From contig JASXTE010000005.1 of NCBI GenBank assembly GCA_030280995.1, forward strand, positions 22,308,501 through 22,372,500: a stretch of DNA of 64,000 nt, in the 5' to 3' direction. This DNA comes from Hemileia vastatrix (Eukaryota; Basidiomycota; Pucciniomycetes; Pucciniales; Zaghouaniaceae). The position numbers and the translations under genes were made by a program. Position 1 is the first letter of the stretch. The number at the start of each line of letters is the position of its first letter. The notes under the pieces were generated by a model, which had not been told where the DNA came from, did not search any database, and saw only the letters and a program-made list of their open reading frames with translations. This document shows positions 37,032-48,349 of the stretch, in pieces.

Positions 37032-38550
37032 TTAACCAACTTTTTCAGTAAGGTTTTTTTGGTAGTTGGAAGGTTTCTCCACTGAAATTCTTGGGAAGAA
37101 CTTCCTAGATTCATACTTGTTATTTAAAATAACTTCATTACAAGTATTAATAAAGGAAGAAGGCTCCATGGAGAATTCAGTTCTTGCAACAATTAAGTCT
37201 CTCAAAGACATTGGCAATTTATAAAGGATCCTGTCCTTCAAGAGTTCATAATCCATCTTTGGATCCATTTCTCTCAAGATTTTTACTAGTTTCATCAGGA
37301 ACTCAATAGGTGTAGAGGATGAGCTATATCTAGACTCTTCATACTGCCTTTGTTGGGCTAACGTAAACTTTAAACCACCAATTTGTGCTTTAATTAATTT
37401 TTTCCAATCCTCCCAAAAGTAATCATTATTATTCAAGAGGACAGATTCATACCACATGATGGAAACATTGGTAAAAAAAGAATTAATTTAGACACAATTT
37501 CTTCATCTGGTAGTTCATAAGAATTTTTAAGATTATCAATCCTACAGATGAATTGCTGTCAGTCTGAGGAAGAATCACAATCAAATGTTGAATATTAGTC
37601 AAGTTTGGACCAATTTCTCTGATTTGAGGTAGTTTCATTCTGGTTTACTTGTTTCTGTGTTAGAAGAAGTCACAAGTTCCTTAATTGAGCTGCAATCTTA
37701 TTATTTAACACATTATCAGATGAACAGGGTGCATCATCAATTTTTGATGGAAACTCAGAACTATCTACAGGTTTCTATTTTACTAATTTTTCTCTAGAGT
37801 AGATTGGCTCAGGTACATGTGGATTAGCCTGTGGAACAATTTCCTTCTCAAAAGTGACAGAGTATTTTTGGTCAAATAAAAATGAATTCAATTGTTCCTC
37901 AATGTTTGTTAACCTTGTTTTCACTCTTGGAATACTGGTTAATGTTTCATTGATGGTTGCAAAAAATTATTGATTCTTATTTTTCAGAGATGATAATGGT
38001 CATTTAACTTTTTCAAATTAAATTTCTGGTCTTCTAGATCTTGGAAACAGATATACATAGTCTCTTGAACTTTGGATAGATCATTCCTAATATTTTGTCA
38101 TGAAGCAAATTTCTTTTTATAAATTACCTTATACCTAAACAATTCATCAGATACCCTATTCAACTCAGCTTTCAATGCTTGGTAACCTTTTTCAGCTAGC
38201 AAGCTATTAAATCTTTGGTTCAACTGTAATTTATTCATTATTTTATTTTGTATGTTGATCATTAATAGTTGCTACATCAGGAGCATTTTTAGTAGAGAGA
38301 TAGAGTTATTTTCAAGAGTCTCATAAACTTCAGGATCAATTGATTCATCTATAATAGCCATATCTAAATTTAACAATGAAGTGGAAATTAGCACTAAGGT
38401 AGTATTTACAAGACTAGAAAATTGATTACCCTTTCTACTAGAGCCAGCTTCTCCTGGTCTCAAAGTTTTATCTACCATCTGAGAGTTACCTGAAAGATCT
38501 GAATCAGTACCCAGGAAAAGAAATTGAGATTCAATTGAAGGCCTTACCAT
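37032..38550 (-). pseudogene. Element E Gag core
   Basis: The best-preserved part is 37457-37032: WYESVLLNNNDYFWEDWKKL, RQYEESRYSSSSTPIEFLMK, EMDPKMDYELLKDRILYKLP and SLRDLIVARTEFSMEPSSFI, colinear with the Gag of A2 and D. Upstream (38550-37460) the frame is broken but shows DESIDPEVYETLENN and SDSSSDWQQFI-like blocks. A 58 nt intron-like segment (38490-38547) sits at its start. Confidence 0.8.
38490..38547 (-). other. Element E intron-like segment 2 (58 nt)
   Basis: Minus strand: GTAAGG donor directly after a CCATG, GTACTGATTC branch point, CTTTCAG acceptor, then GTAAC. Same place, length and phase as in family A. Confidence 0.45.
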
Positions 38551-39166
38551 GGTTTTGGAATAATTTGAAGATGATTATTTTTCTTTCTTCTGCCTCCTTG
38601 GTAAGGGTGAGGAGGGGTGGGATTGAAATGATGGGGCCTGGAGGGTTCTGCTTGAGGAGCCTGCTGCATTTGCTGAGCCTGGAGAGAGTCCTGTTGGGTG
38701 TTCAGCCATTCCCATTGCCATTTTTACACTTCCACTTTTTCTTGTTGTTGAGTAACCAACTGTGGAAGGGGTTTTTTCTCCCTGTGGATGTCTCTTCTTC
38801 ACTTAAAGAAAATTTTTCAAGCTTCTTATTTTTTCTTCTATAATCTCTACCTTTGCCCTTATTTTGAGGTTCTCTGACTTCAACTCCTTGATGCGAGTTG
38901 AAAGGTTGTTTACCTGTTGCTTAACTGGAATATTTTTTATTTTGAAGCCTTATTGAGGATCTTCTTGGGGGGGTACCTGAGACTTGGAGTCCAGGGGAGG
39001 ATGTTCCTTCTTGATTTCCACCTCCTGCATTTCTACATCCTTTTTGGTTTACTAATTGATTAATTTGAGAAAATTTTGTAGTCAAAAGAGAGCTTACAGA
39101 GCTTGCTTCATAATCAATAAGATCCAATTCCTCATCATGAGCGGTAGAAAGACTTAATTCAGCCAT
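38551..39166 (-). pseudogene. Element E Gag N-terminal region
   Basis: The ATG at 39166 starts an 81-codon frame with RRSSIRLQNKKYSS (basic N-terminal motif comparable to YNLRTRA of family A). Near 38720 an alternative frame contains KWQWEWLNTQQD, then HPYQGGRRKKN and IIPKPW followed by stop, matching the KWKWDW...HPY.G...PW pattern in A and D. At the same place the other frame gives unrelated low-complexity sequence. Frameshifts separate the two segments. Confidence 0.65.
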
Positions 39167-39279
39167 TGTTTGTATAACTTGAGCTGAGAGAAAGAAAAAA
39201 TATTAATATTTTGTCAGTTATTATTCTTTTTTTGTTAAAAAAAAAAGAGATAAAATAAAAATATTCAGAGTTTATTATC

Positions 39280-39830
39280 AATTACCAGGACCACTGATCA
39301 ACTGAAATAATGAAAATATATAAATTATCACAACCAAAAAATCAACTGAAATAATTAATTTATTTTCAATTACCAGGACTACTTATCAACTGAAATAATA
39401 AAAATATATCAATTTATCAGGACTAAAAATCAGCTGAAATAATTCATTAATATAATTTTTAATCAACTAATTTACTAAAATATTGATATTATTTATTACC
39501 AGGAAAAAATCAACTGAAATAATAAAATAATATATTAATTATCATGACCAAAAATAAAGTGAAATAATTAATAAAATTTTTTAACCAAATAACCAATTTA
39601 TATATTGTATATTTCTTAATTACCAGGACTAAATGTCAACTGAAATAATTTATTAATATATTTTTTTTATTAAATAATTAATATATATATTTTTCTTATT
39701 TTAATTACCAGGACTAATTTTCAACTGAAATAATAAAATAATATTTTAATTATTAGGAAAATTTGTCAACTGAATTAATTAAATAATATAATTTTTTAAT
39801 TAAATAAGTTAAACTATATTACTTCTAGGA
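39280..39830 (-). repeat. Nine iterations of an about 44 bp motif in the leader of E
   Basis: The core ATCAACTGAAATAAT (or one-base variants) appears near 39298, 39341, 39387, 39430, 39510, 39553, 39632, 39719 and 39764. Most are preceded by TACCAGGACTA-like sequence. Spacing is 43-46 bp or about twice that. It lies in the 5' leader, between LTR and gag. Confidence 0.8.
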
Positions 39831-40216
39831 CTAAGAACAATATTTCTCTATTTTGGTCATCTAGGGAAAAAAATATTATAAACCTGACACCTCCCGCTGT
39901 AATTTGAGCAGTTTAATGCCAAACACAGAGTGCTGAGTAAAAAGATATACATATATAATGAAATATGCAGAGTGAGACCTATAGACAATAACCACTATAG
40001 TCTCTTCAAGTATATAGGACAATTGCGCTTATATAAACCTTAAATTTGGGGTGAGGTTTGAATCCCAGTCACAGAAAAAAACATTAGTCACATGCCTTTG
40101 ACATTTGTTGTTTTTTGTTTTTCAAAAATATTGCTATAGGTGTTGGAGTCAATGTTCCTTTGGTTGCTGGAATCAAGATAAAAATGGTTTGATGACTATT
40201 TGGAAAGGCCCTCAGT
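39831..40216 (-). other. Element E leader next to the 5' LTR
   Basis: No gene. The minus strand immediately inside the LTR reads CTGAGGGCCTTTCC, similar to family A (CGGGGACCTTTCC), and is the likely primer-binding region. Confidence 0.5.
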
Positions 40217-40816
40217 TTTAAAGGGGTGCTTTTAGTCTAGAAGATTTTATGGCAGTCCAACAGCAATGAAAGGTGAGGAAAAACTCAAGATTTCAAAAGA
40301 GGTATGTATTTTTTTCTTTTATATTTTAATACTCAATGAAAAGGTAATGAATTATTATTATTATTACTTTAAAAGCTTATAAGTACAAAGATGTAAATAC
40401 TAAGGTAGTAACAGTAGTAATAGATATGATTTTTGTATATATAATAAATTTGTAAAGTAAGAATGGAATGTTTGAAAACAGCCAGATTGAGAAGCCTTAT
40501 ATAGGAAAAAACGAGAGAAATTTCAGAATCAAAATTTTATATACATGAGTATCAGAGAAAAAAAAATTCCACAATTAGACATTTCAAATATTTAAAGTTT
40601 TTCTATAAAGAATGTACCCATATACAGTATTTATCTGTAGATGTCCATTTTATTTAATTTTATTTAATTTTCTGTAAATGTCAAAGTAAAAATAAAAAAT
40701 ATTTGATTTAATATTTAGTATTTTTAGTTTTCTTTTGAGCCGTCATGAGGTTTCTGTAAAAGAATAAAAAATATGAGGATACAATGGAATTATATCTTTA
40801 CTTATTCTTACTTATT

Positions 40817-42222
40817 AGGGGGTGTCAGTTCTGGCAAATCTGCACTTAACTTAAGTGCAGATTTCAAACCAAATCAGCACTTACAAATCAGCACTTAAAT
40901 TTTGCAAAAAAGTCACTTATTTCAAAAATGGGTGTCAGTTCTGACCTCAAATCAGCACTTTTTTTGTAATTTTTTTTTCAAAACCACATGTTGGCCACAT
41001 CATCCCTTTCTTTCCTATACCATTTTGTACTCTCCAAATGTCCTCTTTGTGTACTTCATCCACTTGGGTTGGTATTTTGGTTTGTTGCATATTCATTTTT
41101 TTTTGGAATTTATGGTGAATTTTTTTTTTTTGGATGGCTCATTGGTTTTCTTTCACCAGCTCAACATGAAATCGCATATTTTGTCAGTGATTTTTTTTTT
41201 CATTCATCCCTCATATCCTTTTCCTATTCTCCTCCAACATCCCTCAAACAATTTGGTTTCATTCATTTTGTCATCTCATCTCTCCAGGTAAGTCACTTTA
41301 TTCTTTTTTTTTTGATTTTTTGATTACTAATTATAATTTTTTTTGTTTTTTTCTGTTTATTTTATTTTTTTTATCTAAATTTTTTTTGTAAGTGGTTATT
41401 TTGGATTTCAATGGTATAATTAACCTTTTTTTCTCTCCCTCTTTACTTTCTTTTTTAGCTCCATCACCCTACTCTTCATCCCTCCTTGGCATGGTCATTA
41501 TCCCCCCTTTCCCTTATTTCACTTTTTTTTGGCTCCATTTCATTGAAACACATACATTGCACATTCTTTATGCATTTCACTTACTCCATATTCAATTTCC
41601 CCACAATTCCAACATCAATCTTTCTCACTCTATTTTTCCTACTTTTCAATCAAGGTAAGTTTCTTCTCCTTTTTTTCATGCCTATATGATATCTCATTCC
41701 TTTTATGAAAAGTTCATACTTAAATATATGTATGACTCTTATCTGAATAACAGTGAACTTATAAAACTCCTTTTGATCTCATCTTCATTACCACTTTTCA
41801 AGTTTTTGTAAAATTTTGAAAATCAGACTCGGAATTAGGGTTAGGTCTATTCAAATCTAATGTTCTTTTTACTGAAGATTCTCCTGAAGGCTACCTTTCA
41901 TTTCCCACAAACAGATTTGAATTTGATTCAGTGGTTGCTGAGATATTGACCGTTAAAGTTGAGCCTTTTTTTTCCCAATTTAAATTTTTATTTCATTTTT
42001 TATGTAACAAATTAGGGTTAGGCTTATTTAAATCACATGTCCTTTAACTGAAGATTCTACTAAAGCATATCTTTCATTTCCCTCAAACATGTTTGAATTA
42101 GGTTCAGTGGTTGCTGAGATTTTGACCTTTGAAGTTGAGCCTTTTTTCCAAATTTCACTTGTCTTATTTCACATTTTTATATTGCATATTTAGAGGATAA
42201 GGATTCTGAAACTCTTATATGA
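40817..42222 (+). other. Left arm of the Harbinger element: no clear gene, T-rich, one 177 bp tandem duplication
   Basis: Subterminal GCACTTA repeats occupy 40840-40970. From 40980 to 41690 the DNA is a patchwork of long T-runs with short frames that I do not regard as genes. A block starting ATTAGGGTTAGG at 41834 recurs at 42011 (period 177 bp, including GATTCAGTGGTTGCTGAGAT), a two-copy tandem duplication. Confidence 0.6.
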
Positions 42223-42837
42223 TTATTATCTAGGCATTTCAATTATATAGGCATATATTCGTTGCTCAAGAATATCACTAAAGCTCAAAAAGATGAAGAT
42301 TTTTGCTTATGGGACACTCTACCTTCCTTTAACTCTTTTCTTGCTCTTTGACTCAAAAAGCACTGTAATAAAGCATTTGAAAAAAATCATGAACATGCAA
42401 CCAAATTTGGAATACCGAATTGGTGTGACTTCAAATGGGAAGATATCAGCCATGAATATCTTTTATTTTCTAATGTTATTATCACTCATTCTGGATTTCA
42501 CAATAAAATTCACACTGATACCAAGGACACCAATTTTCTTACTTTTGGTATATTCTCATATATCAAACCGATTACTGGCCAACCAATACCATCTCCAGCT
42601 AAAATCAAATGACATGGTTTATATTTTCCAGACCACTGGTGCATCATTGATTTTGGTTTGGGAAATGGTATTATCGAAACTATTTGGAATTCTTCTAAGG
42701 ATAATCATCAAATGACCAAAGCTCCTCCTGGTTTGGAATCCTGTCAAGATTTAACACATTTTGGTTGCTCATTTCAAATCAGTCATAAGTTGATTCAAAG
42801 AATCAATAAGGTAATGAAAGAAGGTAAAGTTAATTAA
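42223..42837 (+). pseudogene. Tet-like 2OG-Fe(II) oxygenase pseudogene
   Basis: One frame runs about 205 codons with only two TGA stops (42349-42351, 42610-42612). Readable landmarks: FCLWDTLPSFNSF; IPNWCDFKWEDISHEY; ITHSGFHNKIHTDTKDTNF, where H-x-D (42511-42519) is the iron-binding pair; LTFGIFSYI; GLYFPDHWCIIDFG; IIETIWNSSKDNHQ; HFGCSFQIS. This order (GF.N..H.D, FG.F.....TG, FPD....DF, H, FG.S.QIS) is what I know from basidiomycete proteins annotated as Tet-like 2OG-Fe(II) oxygenase domain proteins of the TET/JBP superfamily, which oxidise modified bases in DNA. AG acceptors at 42231-42233 or 42249-42250 suggest upstream exons that I could not trace. It converges on the transposase. Confidence 0.65.
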
Positions 42838-43169
42838 TTTAAAAAAACTTTATTTAGATCCAAAAAGTATGGGGATTAGAGTTGTCATCGAAAATTTTAT
42901 ATTTATTTGTAAATTTTTAATTAATATTTTTTATGTATCAATTTCCTCAACTAAAGTAATGGGCCAACAACCTTGTGTTGTAAAAATGGTAATCATGATA
43001 ACATTTATTTGTTTCATGGGGTTCCTCTAGCCTATACCTGTGGAAAGTCCCAAACTTTTGTTTCTAGACTTGGTCTGCATTTTTGCTTGAGGGATTGTCA
43101 TTACTTTAAACTAGGGAAAGTGATATATATTAGATATTTATTTAATAATTTACGTAAGTATATTAAATT

Positions 43170-43400
43170 TAGATGACTTCCACCACTTACTTCAATAAAA
43201 TGCAGGGGGGGTATTGCCAAATTTTCAAATCTGACATGTGAAATTGATGACTTAGAAAAATTTTGGTGATATACACCCCTTGCTTCAATAAAATGCAGGG
43301 GAGAGTATTGCCAATTTTTTAAAACAGATATAGAATTTTTTTGACTTGTAAATATTTTGGTGAAAATTTTTGACCAGAATGTGAAAGTAATTGTTTCCAC
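43170..43400. repeat. Two 93 bp tandem copies inside the transposase region
   Basis: CTTCAATAAAATGCAGG starts near 43190 and again near 43283. Each copy continues with GTATTGCCAA and, about 60 bp on, ATTTTGGTGA. They lie just after the conserved GFVDGT region and separate it from the rest of the transposase. Confidence 0.75.
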
Positions 43401-44013
43401 CTTGAGCAGGTTTCTGGCTCAAAGGAATAGCAGTACCATCAACAAAACCAATACATCGTGGGAAGCCCTCTGCTTGCATAACCTGAGATGATTTAAGTCA
43501 CTCTTCTTTTGTTGGCCAGGTGAGAAGTTGAGATTACAAGGAGTTGATGGCAGTGATACATTGTTTGGTATAAGTGTTAACTGAACCATACCCTAAATCA
43601 AAGACATTTTCTAAATGTTTCAAAGCGGCTCCATTACCATTTGAACCCAAATGACATAGTGTGATGGCCAATTGAATTGAAGGATGTTGTTGTTCTTTTT
43701 GAGAATAATTGTGAAATATGGGATGATCCTGAATAAGCTCAAGCAATTTAAGGAAACATTCCTGAGAAGTCCTGAACAGCTGTCTAAAACTGGGTGTAGA
43801 TAGTTTAAGAAGTGTTTGGATGGTGTACTTGGGGGTATGAAGTACTTGAGGCTTTCTGGGAAGAAGGTAATGTTTCGTGGCCATTTTTGATAAAAAGACA
43901 AAATCTTCTTCTAGATCAGAATCAGAATCGCAATCAGAGTCCAAGAGCAGTTCAAGAGCCATGAAAGTCATTGCTTTATGTAATTTATCACAATTTGAAA
44001 GTGAGGAAGGCAT
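43380..44013 (-). pseudogene. PIF/Harbinger-type transposase, N-terminal two thirds
   Basis: Begins with ATG at 44013. Residues 20-50 are acidic (LLLDSDCDSDSDLEEDFVFL), then FRQLFRTSQECFLKLLELIQ, HPSIQLAITLCHLGSNGNGA and FDLGYGSVNTYTKQCI, the helix-turn-helix style region of DDE_4 (Harbinger) transposases. After two stops near 43530 and 43490 comes EGFPRCIGFVDGTAIPLSQK, the diagnostic first catalytic aspartate block. The second D and the E were not found; the frame dissolves in the 93 bp duplication. It should act on the element's TIRs. Stops and missing residues make it inactive here. Confidence 0.8.
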
Positions 44014-44450
44014 AACTCTTATATGATATGATATGAAGATGTAAGTGATGTACGATGTTTTGAGTTATGAAGTGTTATGCTGTGGAGTGCTGCGTATGAA
44101 TGGGATGATGCTGAAAAATCAGTGAAATGGGACTTGATGGTGAAATCAGCACTTTTGGTTGAGAAAGTGCGGATTTGAGTGAAATAAGTGACATATTTCA
44201 TTTTGAAATCCACCAGTATTGGGGCTAGTGTGTTTTGGAAATCCGCACTTATTTAAGTGCGGATTTGGTCAAATTTAAGTGTGGATTTGTAAGTGCGGAT
44301 TTGCCAGAACTGACACCCCCTATTGATTAGTTAAAATTGTATAATTAATTTATAAAGTAAGTATAACTTATTAAATGAAATTTAAAGGTGTATCTCTACT
44401 CTAGTAAATAATTAATTATTTAATGTGTAACTCTAGTAGCCTGGCTGAAA

Positions 44451-45710
44451 ATGGAGATGAAAGATTGGACAATAGGTTATATGATAATGTAGAAAGGTTA
44501 TTTTCAAGAAATATAAATATAGTAACTGACACAATACACAAAAATACTGCAACAATTGCTACTATTATGAGAGATGTATTAGTTCCAATAAAAAATGCAA
44601 GTAATGATATTTAAAATATAAGTGAAGAAAATATAAGAGTAAATGCAAGTAGTAATAAATAAATAGAAAATGATACATTACTTTTATTTGATTGAAAAAA
44701 CAGAATAATTAAATGAACTAATGAAAAGCAACAAAAATAAACTTAACTCAATAAAAAAGATGGAAATATAGAAATAGTTAGAAATATGAAAAATGAAATA
44801 GAAGAATGGAACAATATAAAATAAAACCAGAACTTTTAAAGAAAGAATGAAAAACTCAGGATATATATAATAGATTAAACAATATAGAAAAAATAATACT
44901 GAGAAAAATAATCAGAACAAATAAAGAACAAATAACAAAACAAAAATACAGAAGAAAATAAAGAAGCCTTCAAGAAAGAAGATAATAAAGAACAAGATAC
45001 AAGTGATTCAAACAAAATAAACCCTAAATATTACCCAAAAATCAAAAAATTTCTAATATTCTAAGGAGAAATTATTTAAAACCATATGGAGTTTATCAAT
45101 AATATAGACATATTGAAAAAATGATTTTATTATTCATGATATTTATATAACATCTGAATGAGGGGTAATACTAAAGGGAGAAGCAAGAGACTGGTATTTA
45201 AAAACTAGATTAACATCTAACACAAAATCATGGGGAGATTGGAGAGAAAAATTAATTGAAAAACAATCAACAAGAACATGAATAGCTAAAATGAGAAATC
45301 ATATAAATAATAATAAATTAAACGTAGAAACAGCCAAAAATCCAGGATGGTGGTTTATGAGTCTAGCATACAAGTTGAAAGCTATTGAAACTACATGGGA
45401 TGAAGACATTATTATATAATATTTAATACTTTAAATTACCTGAAAAAATACAAAGTGATATTCAAGCAAGATGGAGAAGAGGACAATCATTAGATACATT
45501 CTGTCATCAGCTGGATGAACTGTTGCAAAATGATAAATTATTTAAATCACATCTTTTCTATGAACCAGTGTACCAAGATATTATTAACAAAGAAGAAGAA
45601 AAGAATAAGAAAAATAAGAAAAAACATTTAAACAATAATATAAAATGTTACATATGTAATAAGAAAGGACACTATAGCAATATATGTCCTAATAAGAAAA
45701 TTCAAAATAT
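44451..45710 (+). pseudogene. Element B Gag, main part with zinc knuckle
   Basis: Continues from 30411 across element E. It opens with a coiled-coil-like region (RLYDNVERLFSRNINIVTDT), then a Gag core with EARDWYLKTRLTSNTKSWGD, NPGWWFMSLAYKLKAIETTW and RWRRGQSLDTFCHQLDELLQ. A zinc knuckle of the standard spacing, CYICNKKGHYSNIC (CX2CX4HX4C), lies near 45649-45690. Stops and frameshifts are common before 45400. Its knuckle differs from the C-x2-C-x7-H-x-C type of A, D and E, so B is a separate lineage. Confidence 0.8.
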
Positions 45711-48340
45711 ACAATTAGAAGATATAGAACAAAGTGAAGAAGTAGAATTAAAACTTAATAAAATAGAAAACATAGAAGAAGAAATGACCATAGAATTATC
45801 AACATATAATATCAGAGTAAGAAAATTAAATGAAAATGTCAGTTATCAAGACAGTATACCAGCAATAACATTTGGATATATAAATGGGTACCTAATAGAA
45901 ATATGTATTGATTCAGGAGCAGCATGCTCCATAATAAGCAAAAAATTATTTTTAAAAAAAAAAAAAAAAGAAAAAAAAGAAAATAGAAGAAATGAAGAAC
46001 AATTTAAAGCTGATGGGATTAGGAGGAAAACTAATGAGAACAGGAATAAGTGAAATAGAGATAACATTTCATCATCAAAAGAGTAACACTATACTGGAAG
46101 CAAAAATAATAATAGTTGAATAAATGAGGAGTGAAAATACAATAATACTGGGCAGTGAAAATCTTTTCCAATATAGATTCAATATTTTCTACATAGAAAA
46201 AGAATTCACAATTGGGGAAGACATGAATAATAAATTAAATTACTAAAAAAGAAACAAAATTTAAGGATATATAACATAGAAACAGAAGATAATGAATTTG
46301 AAGAAGAATTATTAAATATTAAAATATATCAAGTTTTGACAAGAAAAGAAAGAGATCAAATAATAAAGATAATTAAGAAGAATGAAGAAGCTTTTTCATA
46401 AGGGAAAATGAAGATATGAAAAATTAAAAGACATTAACTAAAAATAAAAATGAACTTGTGAAGAACTATACCCAGAAGCATTATAAAGAAAACCATACAA
46501 TGAAATTCCAAGAAACAAAGAAGAATTTGAAAAAGACCTTAAAGAATTAAAAGAACTAGAAGTCATAAGAGAAGTTACACAAGTAGGGAAAAAATGTATT
46601 ACAGCACCAGTAATAATCACATACCATAATGAAAAATCATGAATTTGTGGAAACTTCAGAGCACTAAATACATATACAATATCAGATTCATATTCTATGA
46701 GATGAATGGATCAAACAAATAAAAAAATTAAAGGAGCTAAATTTATTACTACAATGGATTTTTTTAAAGGATACCATCAAGTAAAGGTAGAAGAAGAAAC
46801 AAGGGAATTACTAATAATTTTCTACCATATAGGAGTATACAGATATTTATTAAAGCCATTCAGCATTAAGAATGGACCACCAGTATTTCAAAGAATAATG
46901 GATCAAACTTATTATAAAGAATTGAGAGAAGGATGGTTGAAAATATATATTGATGATTTCATAATACTATCAAAAACTATTGAAGAACACATAAAACATT
47001 TGAATATTGTATTAAAAAAGAGTATAAACCTATGAATCAGAATAAGCATACAAAAATGAAAATTTGGATATAATGAAATAACTGCTTTATGACATAAACT
47101 CTCAGGGATTTCTATATCAGAAGAAGAAGCAAAAGTAGTACCAATAATATATAAAGAATTACCACAAACAATCAAGCAACTACAAAGTTTTTTTAGCATT
47201 TTTTAGTTATTAAAGACAAGATATTAAAAACTTTTCACAAATAAGCAGACCTTTATACAAAAATATTTGAAATGACAGAAGAAAGAATACAAGCATTTGA
47301 AGAATTAAAGAAGAAACTAACATCAAAACAAGTATTAATATTACCAGACTGGAATTAGCCTTTCATAGTATATGTGGATGCAAGTTTTACAGAATTAGGA
47401 GCAGCTTTGCATCAAAAACAAATAATAGAAGATGACCTAAAAGAGTTACCAATATACTTTATATCAAGACAATTAAGAAAAAGAGAATTAAAATATGGAG
47501 CAACACAACTAGAATGCCTATGTGTAGTATGGGCATTGTAAAAACTATATTATTATTACCTGGATGAATTAAAATTTGAAATAATAACATATTTTAGTTC
47601 AATTAAAAGTCTATTTAATATGCAGAAACCCAATAAACATATGTTAAGATGGCAATCATCTATTCAAGAATTTTGAGGATAAATGACAATAAGTCACAGA
47701 GAAGGAAAGAAACATCAGAATGCAGATGTACTAAGTAGAGATGCATTATAAAATCATAATAGAAACCCAGCAGCTCAAGAAGAAGAAACAGATATCATGA
47801 GAATTCCAATAATAGAATTAAGTGATGAATTTTGAGAAAGAATAAAAAACAACTATCAGAAAGACAAAAATTTGAACATAATTCAACACATTCTAACAAA
47901 TCCAGAGAAAATTAAAATGAAAGAGAAACTTGACAAAGAATATAAAGAACTACTTTAAAGATATTAAAATTTTATAATAATTGATAAACTAATATATTAT
48001 AGAGAAAATCATCAAACAAGAATACTAATAACAGATAAAGAAATTATCCATGAGGTACTGAGAATATGTCATGATGAAATATTAGGCAAACATTTTTCAA
48101 TAGAAGAAACTATGAGAAGAATATAACAAACAGCATGGTGGAAGGATTATATGAAATATTCAAAAGAATATGTGAAGACATGTGAGATATATCAGAAAGC
48201 TAATAAATATACAGGAAAAAAAATGTGGACTACTACAAGAGATTAAAACACCAACAAAGACTTGGGAAATCATGAATATGGATTTTGTGACAGCATTACC
48301 ACCAGCAGGACCAATGGATTAAAATTCAATACTAGTAGTA
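45711..48340 (+). pseudogene. Element B protease, RT, RNase H and integrase N terminus
   Basis: Protease active site CIDSGAACSIIS near 45905, followed by an A-run frameshift region (45954-45990). RT: ITTMDFFKGYHQVKVEEE, LLKPFSIKNGPPVFQ and YIDDFIILSKTIEEH (YIDD, near 46950). RNase H: VYVDASFTELGAALHQKQ and YGATQLECLCVVWAL (about 47370-47540), then DVLSRDAL near 47725. Integrase zinc region: CHDEILGKHF and CEIYQKANKYTGK (about 48070-48220). More than fifteen stops or shifts. Very A-rich, poly-K codon use unlike the other elements. Confidence 0.85.
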
Positions 48341-48349
48341 GTAGAAAGA

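Larger units (their letters stand above)
40817..44321. mobile_element. PIF/Harbinger-like DNA transposon carrying a Tet-like gene
   Basis: Perfect terminal inverted repeats of at least 24 bp begin AGGGGGTGTCAGTTCTGG at 40817 and end with the complement at 44321. ATT is duplicated at 40814-40816 and 44322-44324. Subterminal DNA repeats AAATC(T/C)GCACTTA several times at both ends. The right half encodes a Harbinger-type transposase (minus strand), the left-centre a Tet-like oxygenase (plus strand). The two genes are convergent. Length 3505 bp. Both genes have stops, so this copy is not autonomous. Confidence 0.9.
30412..44450 (-). mobile_element. Ty3/gypsy element E with three nested insertions, inside gag of B
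   Basis: LTRs at 30412-31140 (729 bp) and 40217-44450 (728 bp once the Harbinger element is subtracted) bound a minus-strand gag-pol. ATGGA is duplicated at 30407-30411 and 44451-44455. Inside lie solo LTRs at 32134-33312 (AGAAG) and 33970-34760 (ATTAT), and a DNA transposon at 40817-44321 (ATT). The coding region is related to family A but clearly distinct and dead. Confidence 0.93.
40217..44450 (-). repeat. 5' LTR of element E, interrupted by the Harbinger-like element
   Basis: 40217-40816 and 44325-44450 align end to end with the uninterrupted LTR at 30412-31140. One ATT copy is the target duplication. It ends CCTGGCTGAAA (last C mutated). Confidence 0.92.

Noticed and set aside
39280..39830. 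CRISPR-like array
   Set aside because: The repeats are degenerate, spacing is irregular, the spacers are AT-rich and similar to one another, and the context is a eukaryotic retrotransposon leader.
40902..41689. Plus-strand frames of 67-129 codons in the left arm of the Harbinger element
   Set aside because: They are dominated by Phe, Leu and Ser codons from T-runs, overlap one another and have no recognisable motif.
42973..43176. Plus-strand 67-codon frame as a further exon of the Tet-like gene
   Set aside because: It overlaps the region where the transposase should continue and shows no oxygenase motif. I could not decide between the strands, so it is not called.
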